Origin: DASWLF01 sp963768765
Lineage (GTDB): Bacteria > Desulfobacterota > Desulfobaccia > Desulfobaccales > 0-14-0-80-60-11
Direction of reading: 5' to 3'
Length of the DNA stretch: 64,000 bases
Assembly: GCA_963768765.1 (NCBI GenBank)
Contig: CAVYJK010000025.1
Span: forward strand, 118,335 to 182,334
Below the pieces are notes generated by a model, which worked only from the letters and a program-made list of their open reading frames with translations, made no database searches and was not told the DNA's origin. Each line of letters starts with the position of its first letter. The first letter of the stretch is position 1. The position numbers and the translations under genes are program-made. Shown piece after piece: positions 37,660 through 46,027 of this stretch.

Positions 37660-39624
37660 TCAACCAAGGTCCGCGCCCCGTTCCAGGGGTTTGAAGCGCT
37701 CCCCGCCCCCGTGAAAAAACTTGCTCATGAACTCATAATACTCCAGCCGGACAATCTGAATGGAGACCACCAGGCCTTCTAACAGAATGATAACCACGTT
37801 GCCCAGGAAGATGGTGAGCCAGTAGGCCGGGCCGCCGCCCCCCATGCGGCTCAGGGTGTCGGCCAGGGAAAAAACCGCCACAAACAGGCCGGCGTGGGCC
37901 AGGGCAAAGGCGGCGATGCGGATGAAGGAGATGGTGTTGGCCACAAAGCGGATGGTGCCGTCCACCACTTCGATGACCCCTTCCAGGATCTTGAGGCTCC
38001 AGCCCTCCGCCGGAGACCCCACCTTGGGAGGAGCCAGCCACAGGCGCTGCAGGACGAAAACGCCCCCCAGCCCCAGGGTAACGGCAGCCACCCCCACGGC
38101 CACCCAGAAGTCCCAGGCCCAGGCCCCGGTGAGGAGATAGCGCAGGCCCAGGCCCGCCAGAATCCAGTAAAAGAGGGCCGCCAGCAAGTTGGCCCCGGGC
38201 AGCCGGACGCTCCTTAAGCGCAGGGCGTTGATGAAGCTCAGAATGAGCCCCAGGCTGATGGCCGCCACTCCGAAGATTATGGCCATCTTCAGGAAATAAG
38301 TGACCTCTTTCATGGGCCTGAACCACAGGGCCGGGATCAAGTCTTCCAGGCCGAAGACGCTGCCGTACAGGCAGCCGAAGACGGTGGAGGCCACCCCGCA
38401 TTCCATCAGGATGATGCCGTAGTCGGTGTAGCGGAAAAAGCGGTGGAAGATGACGTAACCCAGCAGGAATAGCACCGCCCCCTGGCCCACGTCCCCGAAC
38501 ATCAGGCCGAACATCAACAGAAAGCTGACGGCCAGGAAGGCGGTGGGCTCCACTTCGCCGTAGGCCGGGGTGCCGTAGGCCGTGGTCAGGCGCTCGAAGG
38601 GCCGCAGCAGGTAGGGATTGTTGAAGAGGATGGGGATCTTGAGGACCCCTTCCCGGGCCCCCGGCACAGCCTCGGCGGACAGGACCTCCAGGACCGCCTG
38701 CTCCCCCAATTCCTGGGCCAGGGCCTCCTTGAGCTTGTCCACCAGGCCGGCCGGAATCCAGCCGCTCACCAGGTAGGAACGGTCCACCTTGCCGAACAGC
38801 ACCCGGGCCCGGAGCAGGGTGCGGGTCAGGTCGATGCGGTTGCGAATGCGCACCAGCTCCGGGCCCATCTGGTCCCGCAGCTCTTGCCGCCTGGTCTCCA
38901 TCTGCCGGGCCGCTTCCTCCAGGTTCTGGACCTGGGCTTCCACGTCCTTGAGGGCCTCGTCCAGGGTGCCGGCGGCGCCCTCGGGGAGGGACAGCGGCTC
39001 GAAGAAGGCCCCCTTCAAGGCCCCCTCCAGGGTCTCCCTATCCGTGGCCAGGGATGCTGCCAGGATCAGGGTGCGGGTTTCATCCTGGGTCACGGGGATG
39101 AGGGCGTGGTGCAACCTCTCCAGGGCCTGCTCCAGGCGCAGGAGATTTTCCGTGGGCACCCAGCCGGGCGCCAGATAGGTCAACCGCAGGCCCGCCAGGA
39201 TGGCCGGGTCCAACCCGGCGGGACGCAGCAATTCCAGGTTCTGCCGGTATTCCTTGAACTTTTCCAGTTTCTCCGTCACCTCCCGGAATTGCTTGAGCTG
39301 CGGTCCCACCTGGGCCCGCAGCAGGTCCATCCGCTCTTCCAGGGGGTAAATATCTTTGGCCGGGTCCAGGTCCGGCGGAATCTCCACCACTTGCGGTATG
39401 ATCCCCAGGGTCTGGCCCCAGCGGTCCACCTCCTCGCCGATGGACTGGTAGCGATCCAGCAGGTCCCGTTCCAGCTCCCCCACGTACCCCAACTTTCCCA
39501 GGGGGGTCTCCACCAGGTTGATGAGGTGCATGATGCGCAGCCGGGCCAGCACCGCGGTGGCCCGGGAGATCTGGTCCTGGGGCACCTGGATGTTCACCAG
39601 CACCAGGGGGACGGATTTAAACAT
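37660..39624 (-). CDS. ntpI: V/A-type ATPase subunit I (membrane stator, a subunit)
   Basis: 654 residues. The soluble N-terminal half has alternating alpha/beta and coiled-coil segments (PLEERMDLLRAQVGPQLKQF, VEAQVQNLEEAARQMETRRQ); the C-terminal half has about seven membrane helices starting at VSFLLMFGLMFGDVGQGAV, the conserved FG.M.GDxGxG segment, and ending with TISFIRIAAFALAHAGLFVA, which carries the essential Arg facing the c ring. It forms the ion half-channels. It overlaps the subunit C start by 8 bp. Confidence 0.95.
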   Translation of the reverse strand: MFKSVPLVLVNIQVPQDQISRATAVLARLRIMHLINLVETPLGKLGYVGELERDLLDRYQSIGEEVDRWGQTLGIIPQVVEIPPDLDPAKDIYPLEERMDLLRAQVGPQLKQFREVTEKLEKFKEYRQNLELLRPAGLDPAILAGLRLTYLAPGWVPTENLLRLEQALERLHHALIPVTQDETRTLILAASLATDRETLEGALKGAFFEPLSLPEGAAGTLDEALKDVEAQVQNLEEAARQMETRRQELRDQMGPELVRIRNRIDLTRTLLRARVLFGKVDRSYLVSGWIPAGLVDKLKEALAQELGEQAVLEVLSAEAVPGAREGVLKIPILFNNPYLLRPFERLTTAYGTPAYGEVEPTAFLAVSFLLMFGLMFGDVGQGAVLFLLGYVIFHRFFRYTDYGIILMECGVASTVFGCLYGSVFGLEDLIPALWFRPMKEVTYFLKMAIIFGVAAISLGLILSFINALRLRSVRLPGANLLAALFYWILAGLGLRYLLTGAWAWDFWVAVGVAAVTLGLGGVFVLQRLWLAPPKVGSPAEGWSLKILEGVIEVVDGTIRFVANTISFIRIAAFALAHAGLFVAVFSLADTLSRMGGGGPAYWLTIFLGNVVIILLEGLVVSIQIVRLEYYEFMSKFFHGGGERFKPLERGADLG

Positions 39625-40684
39625 GGCGGGCCCCCGCCTGCCGCCGGCGGAGCCGCGGCGCCAACTGCTCGGCCGGCACCTTGAGATACATGCCGGTAAT
39701 CAGGGTCAGGAGATTGTCCAGCTCCAGCTCCTTCAGGAAGAGGTAGGTTATGGGCAGACCGACCTGGAAGGGCGGCTGGAGCAAGACCTTCTCCAGCACC
39801 CCCAGCCAGTATTCCTGCAGCCGGTCTTCCACCGCGGCGCCGTCCTCGGCCCCCTTGAGGAGTTGCACGTAAATCTCCCGGGGCAACCTGGCCGCCATGT
39901 CCGCCACGTTGGCGGCAAAGGCCAGGTCCCGGCGGGCGCTCGGCGACCGAAAACTTCCCGCCTCGATGAGGTACTGGTAGATCTCTTCTCCCGGGAACCG
40001 GTAGATGTCCCGGAAACGGCCGGCCCAGGTGATGTTGGTGAGGTCGATGAAGGTTCCCAGGATTTTCTCGGCAACCCGGCGGTCCGAGGCGGATAATTCC
40101 GCCAGCCCCTGCCACAGGCGGTGGTAAACCCACAGGTCGATGGACATCTCCAGGGGGAACAGGCTCTTTTCCCGGGCAAACCGCGGCAAGCCTCGCTCCA
40201 AGGGCGGGCCCCAAGGCGTGTCGGCCAGATAAGCCGCCAGCCGGGGAATGGATTCCTGGCGCAGCATCTCCTGAAAGTTAAGGGGCGTCAAGGACTCCAG
40301 GGGCAATAGCCATCCGGCGGCCTGGGCCGGCGGCGCCGCCTGGTACAGGGCCCGTAGCGCCACCTTGAGGTTTTCGGCCACCAGGCGCTGGGCCAGCACC
40401 TCGATGAAGCGCGCTTCCCGCCTCTTCAGGGCCCGGCGCACCTTTAAAAAGGCCTGGGCCAGGTCCCCGTAGAGGCGGCGGCTGAGCTCGGCTTCGGCAT
40501 CGCGCCGGCGCCAGTCCCAGCCCGCCAGCGCCGGGCCGTAGGCCGTGGTCCGCAGGTAGCCCAGGAGGTCCTCCAGGCTCCGGGCCCGCAGCAGGTAGTG
40601 GTAGTCTTCGGCGGAAAGCAGGTAGCCCTTGAGGGCCATGACCTTGGCCCCCGCGTAGGCGTAGCGCCAGAGCTTAAGCATCAT
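39617..40684 (-). CDS. ntpC: V/A-type ATPase subunit C (AC39 family)
   Basis: 355 residues, all-helical, with YAYAGAKVMALKGYLLSAED at the start and the repeated three-domain pattern of the funnel-shaped C/d subunit (DLTNITWAGRFRDIYRFPGE, GLPITYLFLKELELDNLLTL). It caps the c ring and receives the central stalk. Its start overlaps the small coiled-coil gene by 4 bp and its end overlaps subunit I by 8 bp. In Thermus-type operons C follows E, so the order here is rearranged. Confidence 0.93.
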   Translation of the reverse strand: MMLKLWRYAYAGAKVMALKGYLLSAEDYHYLLRARSLEDLLGYLRTTAYGPALAGWDWRRRDAEAELSRRLYGDLAQAFLKVRRALKRREARFIEVLAQRLVAENLKVALRALYQAAPPAQAAGWLLPLESLTPLNFQEMLRQESIPRLAAYLADTPWGPPLERGLPRFAREKSLFPLEMSIDLWVYHRLWQGLAELSASDRRVAEKILGTFIDLTNITWAGRFRDIYRFPGEEIYQYLIEAGSFRSPSARRDLAFAANVADMAARLPREIYVQLLKGAEDGAAVEDRLQEYWLGVLEKVLLQPPFQVGLPITYLFLKELELDNLLTLITGMYLKVPAEQLAPRLRRRQAGARHV

Positions 40685-40992
40685 GGGCCCACCACCCGGG
40701 AAACCAGGAAGGCCACCGCCTCTTCTCCGTGGGCCTGGTGTTGCTCGGTGAGGCGCCGGACTTCCTCCTGAGAAGCCTGTTGAATCTCAAGGGCCCGGGC
40801 ATCCGCCTGCCGCAGGATTTCCTCCTGGGCGTTTTCCTGGATCCGGGCCAATTCCTCCTGGAGGCGGGCGCGGATCTCCTGCCCCCGGACTTCGGCCTGG
40901 GCCTTGAGGGCCCGGGCCTCATTCCGGGCGTCCTGGACCGCCTTCTGGGCGGCCCGGTCCGCGGCCACGATTTTGGCCAGATCCGGCAACAT
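40681..40992 (-). CDS. V/A-type ATPase small coiled-coil subunit (G/H-type peripheral stalk)
   Basis: 103 residues from ATG 40992 (MLPDLAKIVAADRAAQKAVQ; GAGGA ribosome site). Almost entirely one amphipathic helix rich in Ala, Glu and Gln (DARNEARALKAQAEVRGQEI, LARIQENAQEEILRQADARA). This composition and the position at the head of the operon identify it as the partner of subunit E in the peripheral stalk. A weak promoter candidate (TTGACT and, at 17 bp, CATCTT) lies about 100 bp upstream. Confidence 0.88.
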   Translation of the reverse strand: MLPDLAKIVAADRAAQKAVQDARNEARALKAQAEVRGQEIRARLQEELARIQENAQEEILRQADARALEIQQASQEEVRRLTEQHQAHGEEAVAFLVSRVVGP

Positions 40993-41401
40993 GGGGGTCC
41001 TCAGCCACACCGGGGCCTGAGCCTGCCCAGGCTCCCCAGGGATATGCTGCGGTTCAGTGAGCCTTAAGGATGATGATGTTCTTGAATTAAGATGGCTTCG
41101 GAAGCCGAGGAAGTCAAGTATAACCGCAAGGCTCCTTGAGAAACCCGAAAAGATCCCGGGCCGCCGCGGCCTGGCATATGGTGCGCCTGGTGGTGAAGTA
41201 AGCTGGGCAAGATGACTGCAGGGACGCCATTCATGGGGTCCAGGCCATGAATCACGCACCTATAATGAAGGGTTGGGGTGACCCGCCATGATCCGCAGCG
41301 TTTCTCCCCCGGATCGGAGGTTTGCGTTCGGGGCGTCATTGCGGCGAACTACCGGCGATTTTCCACAAATCGGGGGCGCCTGAATCACCTCCCTTAAACG
41401 C
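40993..41401. other. Intergenic region upstream of the V-ATPase operon, no gene seen
   Basis: On the minus strand TTGACT at about 41110-41115 could serve the ATPase operon; a hairpin GGCTTCCGAAGCC lies just downstream of it. No dispersed repeat family member was recognised here, in contrast with the gaps inside the operon. Confidence 0.4.
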
Positions 41402-41950
41402 CTATCTGCCGTAATACCCGGTGACGCTGGCCTGGGCCAGGACCTTGCCTTTTAGGGCCTCCTTGAAGGCCCCCAGGGTGGTATTCTTATCCAGGTCCAA
41501 CCTGGGGACGCTGAGGGCGTAAACGGTGATGACGTAAGGGTGGTCGCCGGTGCCCCTGGGAGGCTGGGGGCCGCCGTAGCCCACTTCGCCGAAGGAGTTC
41601 TTCAGTTCCACCGCACCCGGCGGCATCTTCTTGCGGGAGGCGCCTTCCGGGATGGTGTTGACGGTGGTGGGCAGGTCGATGACCAGCCAGTGCACCCAGT
41701 TGCGGGCCACCGGGTGCGGGTCCACCATGGAGAGGGCCAAGGACTCCGTCCCGGCGGGTGGGTTCACCCAGGTCAAGGGGACGGAGACGTTCTGCCCCCC
41801 GGCCCCGGGCATGACGTACTGGGTCGGGATCTTGCCCCCATCTGGAAAAGCGCCGGATGAAAGCTTCATACTCTCACCTCCTGAGCTGCTGGAATGAATC
41901 AGGGCCAGACAGGCCGCCAACATAAACCAAAGGGGCCAGGGTCTTCTCAT
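41402..41950 (-). CDS. Exported YbhB/YbcL-type PEBP-family protein
   Basis: 182 residues. An N-terminal signal peptide (WPLWFMLAACLALIHSS) contains a Cys that could serve as a lipobox. The mature domain is phosphatidylethanolamine-binding-protein-like: LSMVDPHPVARNWVHWLVID (anion pocket Asp, His) and SFGEVGYGGPQPPRGTGDHP (the GxHR-like motif region), ending YALSVPRLDL and ASVTGYYGR. Bacterial members have no settled function. A GGGAGG ribosome site supports the start. It appears to be monocistronic, with hairpin repeats on its upstream side. Confidence 0.9.
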   Translation of the reverse strand: MRRPWPLWFMLAACLALIHSSSSGGESMKLSSGAFPDGGKIPTQYVMPGAGGQNVSVPLTWVNPPAGTESLALSMVDPHPVARNWVHWLVIDLPTTVNTIPEGASRKKMPPGAVELKNSFGEVGYGGPQPPRGTGDHPYVITVYALSVPRLDLDKNTTLGAFKEALKGKVLAQASVTGYYGR

Positions 41951-41997
41951 GCCGGTTACCTCCCGGAGGTTAGGTCTGGTAAATTGTCTGATACTTA

Positions 41998-42118
41998 TTT
42001 TGCCCTGGTATCGCCCAGTGGCTTTTTCAGTCCCCCTTTTCTAAAGAGGGATTTAGGGGAATTATCAAGGGGTTATTCCTGATCCCCCCTTTACCCCCTT
42101 TAAAAAAGGAGGAGTACC
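41998..42118. repeat. Two CCCCCTTTT..AAAGAGGG hairpin repeats
   Basis: TCCCCCTTTTCTAAAGAGGG at 42030 and CCCCCCTTTACCCCCTTTAA at 42084, each with a following G-rich arm, lie between the PEBP and DUF488 genes. They belong to the family also seen at 36503, 37070, 48562, 56636, 57050, 58730 and 58783. Confidence 0.7.
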
Positions 42119-42127
42119 GCCGCAGGC

Positions 42128-42478
42128 CTAAGAGGCCCGGCCTTCCAGAAATTCCTTCAGGGCCACGGCGGCGTTGTGTTCCTCGTCCCTGGAGCCGTAG
42201 ACCAGGGTGACGGTCCCCGCTTTGCCCTTCTCCTCAAGCAGCCTGACCTCTTCGGTCTTGCCTTGCAGTTCGCCCCAATAGCGCCGGCAAAACTCGTCCC
42301 ATTTTTGCGGGTCGTGGCTGAACCACCGGCGCAACTCCGGGCTGGGCGCGATCTCCTGCAGCCACAGGTCAAGGGCCACTTCCTCTCTCTTGCGGCCCCG
42401 GGGCCAGAGCCGCTCCACCAGGACCCGGAAGCCGTCCCCTTCGGCCGGTTTTTCATAGGCCCGTTTCAGCTTGAACAT
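42128..42478 (-). CDS. DUF488 family protein
   Basis: 116 residues, full length for the YeaO-like branch of DUF488. Conserved elements: RVLVERLWPRGRKREEVALD, WLQEIAPSPELRRWFSHDP and TLVYGSRDEEHNAAVALKEF. The family has no proven role; it is often near redox or stress genes. It lies 39 bp downstream of the MerR-TPR gene on the same strand, so co-transcription is likely. Confidence 0.85.
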   Translation of the reverse strand: MFKLKRAYEKPAEGDGFRVLVERLWPRGRKREEVALDLWLQEIAPSPELRRWFSHDPQKWDEFCRRYWGELQGKTEEVRLLEEKGKAGTVTLVYGSRDEEHNAAVALKEFLEGRAS

Positions 42479-42516
42479 GGCAGGTTACGGTCCAATTATT
42501 GCCGGCGACCTCCCGT

Positions 42517-43353
42517 TCACCCCTCTTCCAACCGCCGTTTGATATACTCGGTCCACTGGCTGTCGGGGTCCAGCTCCAGGTATTGCCGCCAGTGCCTTTT
42601 AGCCGTCTCCACGTCCCCCATGGCTTCCAGCACCATGGCCAGGTTGAAGTGGGCGTCGGCCAACTCCGGGTCCTCCTGGAGGGCCTTCCGGTAAAAGATC
42701 ACGGCGCCCTGCATCTCCCCCCGGCTTTCCAGGAGATTGCCCAGGTTGTAATTGGCCTCCACGTGGTCCGGATTAATCCCCAGGGCCTGGAGATAGTGGG
42801 AGGCGGCCGCGGTTTCCGAACCCGTCAGATACAAGAGGTTTCCCAGGTTCACCAGGGCGTCCACGTGGTCCGGCAGGGCCGCCAGGATGGCCTCGTATTT
42901 CTGCCGGGCCTCGATAAGGTTGCCCGCCTCCTCATCCTGAAGGGCCTGGAAAAATAATTCCTCGTACACCTCCACCGGGATGGCCACGGGGCGGGGGGCC
43001 GCCGCGGAGAAATCCATCAGCAGCTGTCCTTCCGGGGTAAAACGCCTCCGGTTCTTGCCCAGGATGATCTGGTCCTTGAAAATGGAGATCCTGACTTCGG
43101 CCAGAGGTTGCTTGAGGCCGGGCAGCATGCGGCGCAGTTTCTCCACGCACTTTCTGATCTTGCCCAGGGAGACCCCCTGGCGCCGCAGTTCCCGCACCGT
43201 GCGGAAGGCCACCAGGCCCTGGAAGTCAAACAGCAGCCGGCCCCGGGCCTTCTCCAGGCGGGGAATCAGTCCCTGGCGCTCCCAGTAGCGGATGCGCCTC
43301 TGAGAGATGCCGATGAGCTTTGAGACTTCCCGGTGATCGTAAAGCTTCTTCAC
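42517..43353 (-). CDS. MerR-type DNA-binding domain fused to TPR repeats
   Basis: 278 residues. Residues 1-75 are a MerR winged helix (YDHREVSKLIGISQRRIRYW, ERQGLIP, LVAFRTVRELRRQGVSLGKI). Instead of the usual dimerisation helix and effector pocket, residues 130-270 carry about four tetratricopeptide repeats (YEAILAALPDHVDALVNLGN, HYLQALGINPDHVEANYNLG, FYRKALQEDPELADAHFNLA, HWRQYLELDPDSQWTEYIKR). The start is GTG at 43353, overlapping the stop of the LigD fragment (GTGA). The TPR part probably binds a partner protein rather than a small molecule. Confidence 0.88.
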   Translation of the reverse strand: MKKLYDHREVSKLIGISQRRIRYWERQGLIPRLEKARGRLLFDFQGLVAFRTVRELRRQGVSLGKIRKCVEKLRRMLPGLKQPLAEVRISIFKDQIILGKNRRRFTPEGQLLMDFSAAAPRPVAIPVEVYEELFFQALQDEEAGNLIEARQKYEAILAALPDHVDALVNLGNLLYLTGSETAAASHYLQALGINPDHVEANYNLGNLLESRGEMQGAVIFYRKALQEDPELADAHFNLAMVLEAMGDVETAKRHWRQYLELDPDSQWTEYIKRRLEEG

Positions 43354-43863
43354 TGGACCAACCTGATGAACGCCGGGGCCCGGAAATGCCCCCGGGGAGT
43401 TTGCTCCTGGTAGGTCACTTCAGCCCGCAACTCCGGTTTGACCCAGGTTACGCCCTGGAGCCGCGGCAGGCCGGGAAGCGGCGGGGCGTCCAGCCGCAGG
43501 TCCCGGAGCCGCCGGGAGATCTCCTCCAGGTCGGTGAAGGTAAAACCGATAGATGGGATTGATCTGCTCCGCCGCCACGAACTTCAGGATCTCAATGGTG
43601 TCGGTGGACTCTTTCCGGGCCTGGTCAAAGTCTTCGTCCGTCACCACCACGTGCAGGTCTTTGCCGTATTGATAGCCCTTGACGATCTCGTCGTTTCTCA
43701 AGGTCTGGTGGCAGACGGGACAGACGTTCTCTTGCCTGATCTGGCTGCCGCACTTGTCGTGATAGAGATGGAACTGCAGGGGTCTTTTAGTGGTGGCGGG
43801 GTACAGCTTGACGGGGATGGTTACCAGGCTGCATTTCAAGTAGCCTTTCCAGATGGCCCTCAT
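43350..43863 (-). pseudogene. Ku/LigD deletion scar: Ku N-terminus joined to LigD C-terminus
   Basis: From the ATG at 43863 about 105 residues are a Ku-family DNA end-joining protein (MRAIWKGYLKCSLVTIPVKL, FHLYHDKCGSQIRQENVCPV, CHQTLRNDEIVKGYQY, EILKFVAAEQINPIY). Near 43550 the homology ends. In the next frame the sequence is the last ~65 residues of an ATP-dependent ligase (LigD OB fold): GFTFTDLEEISRRLRDLRLD, then LQGVTWVKPELRAEVTYQEQ and GHFRAPAFIRLVQ before the stop at 43350-43352. In bacteria ku usually precedes ligD, so one deletion removed the second half of Ku and nearly all of LigD. In the Ku frame translation continues to 43420 with unrelated residues. No end-joining activity is expected from this locus. 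Confidence 0.85.
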
Positions 43864-44016
43864 GGTCGCCTCCGAAAATTGCCGCCTAACAACTCGCCTT
43901 AATAATAGGTACGGATAACTTCCAAGGCAAGGGCAGAGACCCGGTAAAGGGATTGAAACTACAATGAAATTTTATAAATTTTTTGTCAAGCAATTATGAG
44001 CTTCAGGCAAACGGCC

Positions 44017-45081
44017 TCAGATCCACTTCTTTCTCTTGAAAAATATCAACATAAAAATGGCCACCACCACAATGAAGCCCAGGACCGAGAAGTAGCCGAA
44101 ACGCCACTCCAGCTCCGGCATGTATTTGAAGTTCATGCCGTACAGCCCCACGATAAAGGTGAGGGGCATGAAGACGGTGGCGATGATGGTCAGGACCTTC
44201 ATCACTTCGTTTAAGCGGTTGCTGACGCTGGAGAGATAAATGTCCAGCATCCCCGAGAGGATATCCCGGTAAGTCTCCACCGAGTCGATGGCGATGATGG
44301 TGTGGTCGTAGACATCCTTAAAATATACGGCGGTGGCGTCCTCGATGAGGGGCGACTCCCGCCTCTCCAGCCGGGCGATGACCTCCCGCAAGGGCCACAG
44401 CGACTTGCGCAGGATGATCATGTCGTTCTTGAAACGGTGGACGTCTTGCAGGGTCTGGGGGGCGGGCCGGCCCACCACCTGGTCTTCCAAAAGTTCGATA
44501 TTTTCCGCAAAAGTTTCCAGCACTACGAAGTAGTTGTCCACGATGAGATCTATGAGGGCGTAGGCCAGGTAATCGGGGCCGGCCTTGCGGATGCGCCCCT
44601 TGGCGGCCACCAGCCGTTCCCGGATGGGGGCAAAGATATTACCGTTGCCTTCTTGAAAAGAGATCACGTAATTCCGGCCCAGGATGATGCTTATCTGGTT
44701 CACCTTTATTTCGTCGGTCCCTTCTTCATGATTGATGGTTTTTAAGACGATGTAGAGATAGTCTTCGTAATCTTCAATTTTAGGGCGTTGATCTACGTTC
44801 AGGATGTCTTCCAGGACCAGGGGGTGCAAGCTGAAACATTCCCCCAGTTTCTCCAGGTTGGCCACTTGGGAGATGCCGCTGACGTTGATCCAGCTCACCG
44901 AGGGCTTCTTCTTGAGCACCAGGCATTGGTCGAACCGGGTAATCTCTCTTTCTTCGTAATCTTTCTCATCGTACTCGATCACCGTGATCTTCGCCGGTTC
45001 GTGCACCTTTTCGCCGGTGTACACCAGGGTGCCGGGGGGAAGGCCGACCTTTTTGGTCCTTCTTCTCAGGATGCGGGCCAT
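44017..45081 (-). CDS. corA: CorA-family magnesium/cobalt channel
   Basis: 354 residues. A cytoplasmic funnel domain (residues 1-290) with the typical WINVSGISQVANLEKLGECF and HPLVLEDILNVDQRPKIEDY, then the long stalk helix and two C-terminal helices. The first ends in the signature GMN (VGLYGMNFKYMPE), followed by the acidic loop and VVVAIFMLIFFKRKKWI with the basic terminal cluster. It forms pentamers in the inner membrane and takes up Mg2+. The AAAGGA ribosome site fits the ATG at 45081. Confidence 0.95.
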   Translation of the reverse strand: MARILRRRTKKVGLPPGTLVYTGEKVHEPAKITVIEYDEKDYEEREITRFDQCLVLKKKPSVSWINVSGISQVANLEKLGECFSLHPLVLEDILNVDQRPKIEDYEDYLYIVLKTINHEEGTDEIKVNQISIILGRNYVISFQEGNGNIFAPIRERLVAAKGRIRKAGPDYLAYALIDLIVDNYFVVLETFAENIELLEDQVVGRPAPQTLQDVHRFKNDMIILRKSLWPLREVIARLERRESPLIEDATAVYFKDVYDHTIIAIDSVETYRDILSGMLDIYLSSVSNRLNEVMKVLTIIATVFMPLTFIVGLYGMNFKYMPELEWRFGYFSVLGFIVVVAIFMLIFFKRKKWI

Positions 45082-45146
45082 CTTCTATTCCTTTCACGAG
45101 TCTTTCAGATGTGGAAGCTCTCAGCGCCTCCGCTTAACCGACCGGT

Positions 45147-45600
45147 TCAATCTTCGCCCCGCCGGGCCACCTGGGCCTCCAACGCCGCCAGCCGCCTTTT
45201 TAACTCCTTGTCCCGCTCGAAACTTGGCGGTCACGTCACGGATGATGGCGGCCGCGCCCAGGATGTCGCCGGCCTCGTCCCGGATCAGGGCAATGGTGAA
45301 TTCCAGGGAGATGCGGGCACCGTCCTTCTTGAGGCCCGGCACCGCCAGCAACTCCTTGGCGTATTGGGTCTCGCCGCTGGCCATGACCCGGCGGTAGCCT
45401 TCTTGATGCCGGGCCCGGAGGTTCTCCGGGATGACCAGCTCCAGGGGTTGCCCCAGGGCTTCCTCGGGGCCGTAACCGAACATTTCCGCGGCTCCCGGGT
45501 TCCAGAGGCGGATGACGCCGGAGCGGTCCGCAAAGATAACAGCGTCCCGGCTCTCTTCCACGATGCGCCGGCAGAGCCATTCCTGGTCAAGGGAAGTCAT
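45147..45600 (-). CDS. Single PAS-domain protein with C-terminal coiled coil; frameshifted near 45226
   Basis: About 150 residues. Residues 10-130 are a PAS domain (IVEESRDAVIFADRSGVIRL, WNPGAAEMFGYGPEEALGQP, GARISLEFTIALIRDEAGDI, AAIIRDVTAKF). As read the frame then changes to a low-complexity Gly/Arg tail ending at 45121. Dropping one T from AAGTTTCGAG gives FERDKELKRRLAALEAQVAR and a stop at 45147-45149, the coiled-coil end usual for such proteins, so I take that as the true terminus. No kinase or effector domain is attached; it may act as a stand-alone sensor. Confidence 0.8.
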
Positions 45601-45696
45601 ATTATACTTATACCTGGAAAAAATTTAACAAATGATTTTTTTCCGGGGTTCGCCGCCGGGCCAAAAAGCAAAAGCGGTATAGTCCAGCGGAATTTG

Positions 45697-45909
45697 TTGC
45701 TAGTAGAAAAGAGGCCATGACCGGAAATCCTGACCGTAAACATATCTCCACTAGCTACGCCGGGCGCCAAAACCTCACCTTGAGAATGTCTATGCGTCGG
45801 TTTACTCGCCTTACCAATGCGTTTTCAAAGAAGGTCCGGCGATGGAAGCGGGAGTTTCAGACCACGTTTGGAGTTTGGAAGAGATGGCCGCGCTTACAGA
45901 ATAATTTTT
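45697..45909 (+). pseudogene. IS1-like transposase remnant with internal deletion
   Basis: TGNPDRKHISTSYAGRQNLT and RMSMRRFTRLTNAFSKKV match the C-terminal catalytic region of a common IS1-type transposase. The next ~35 residues that normally follow (the NH..A..H-type helix to TPAM) are missing. The sequence resumes out of frame with MEAGVSDHVWSLEEMAALTE and a stop. The start of the transposase is absent too. It marks the left side of the AT-rich island. Confidence 0.8.
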
Positions 45910-45932
45910 TTATAGACAGCCCTATTCCCCCC

Positions 45933-45961
45933 TTGCATTTTTGCAAAATATGAATTATATT
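45933..45961 (+). promoter_or_regulatory. Promoter of the winged-helix/nucleotidyltransferase operon
   Basis: TTGCAT (45933-45938), 17 bp spacer, TATATT (45956-45961). The last base of the -10 box is the first base of the operator that follows. Confidence 0.6.
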
Positions 45962-46021
45962 GACCTCAAAAAGAGGTCATGTGAACCCAATATGAGGTCA
46001 TATGACCTATATAAGAGGTCA
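45961..46021 (+). promoter_or_regulatory. Stacked operator: two 19-bp inverted repeats and a 14-bp palindrome
   Basis: TGACCTCAAAAAGAGGTCA (45961-45979) and TGACCTATATAAGAGGTCA (46003-46021) are inverted repeats of equal length. AGGTCATATGACCT (45995-46008) is a perfect palindrome between them, sharing half-sites. The array begins at the -10 box, covers the expected transcription start and overlaps the GAGG ribosome site of the winged-helix gene. Binding here would block its expression. Confidence 0.75.
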
Positions 46022-46027
46022 ATTTAA

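Noticed and set aside
43420..43863. Functional minimal Ku protein
   Set aside because: It covers only about 105 Ku residues, lacks the dimer and C-terminal parts, and runs into out-of-frame LigD sequence.
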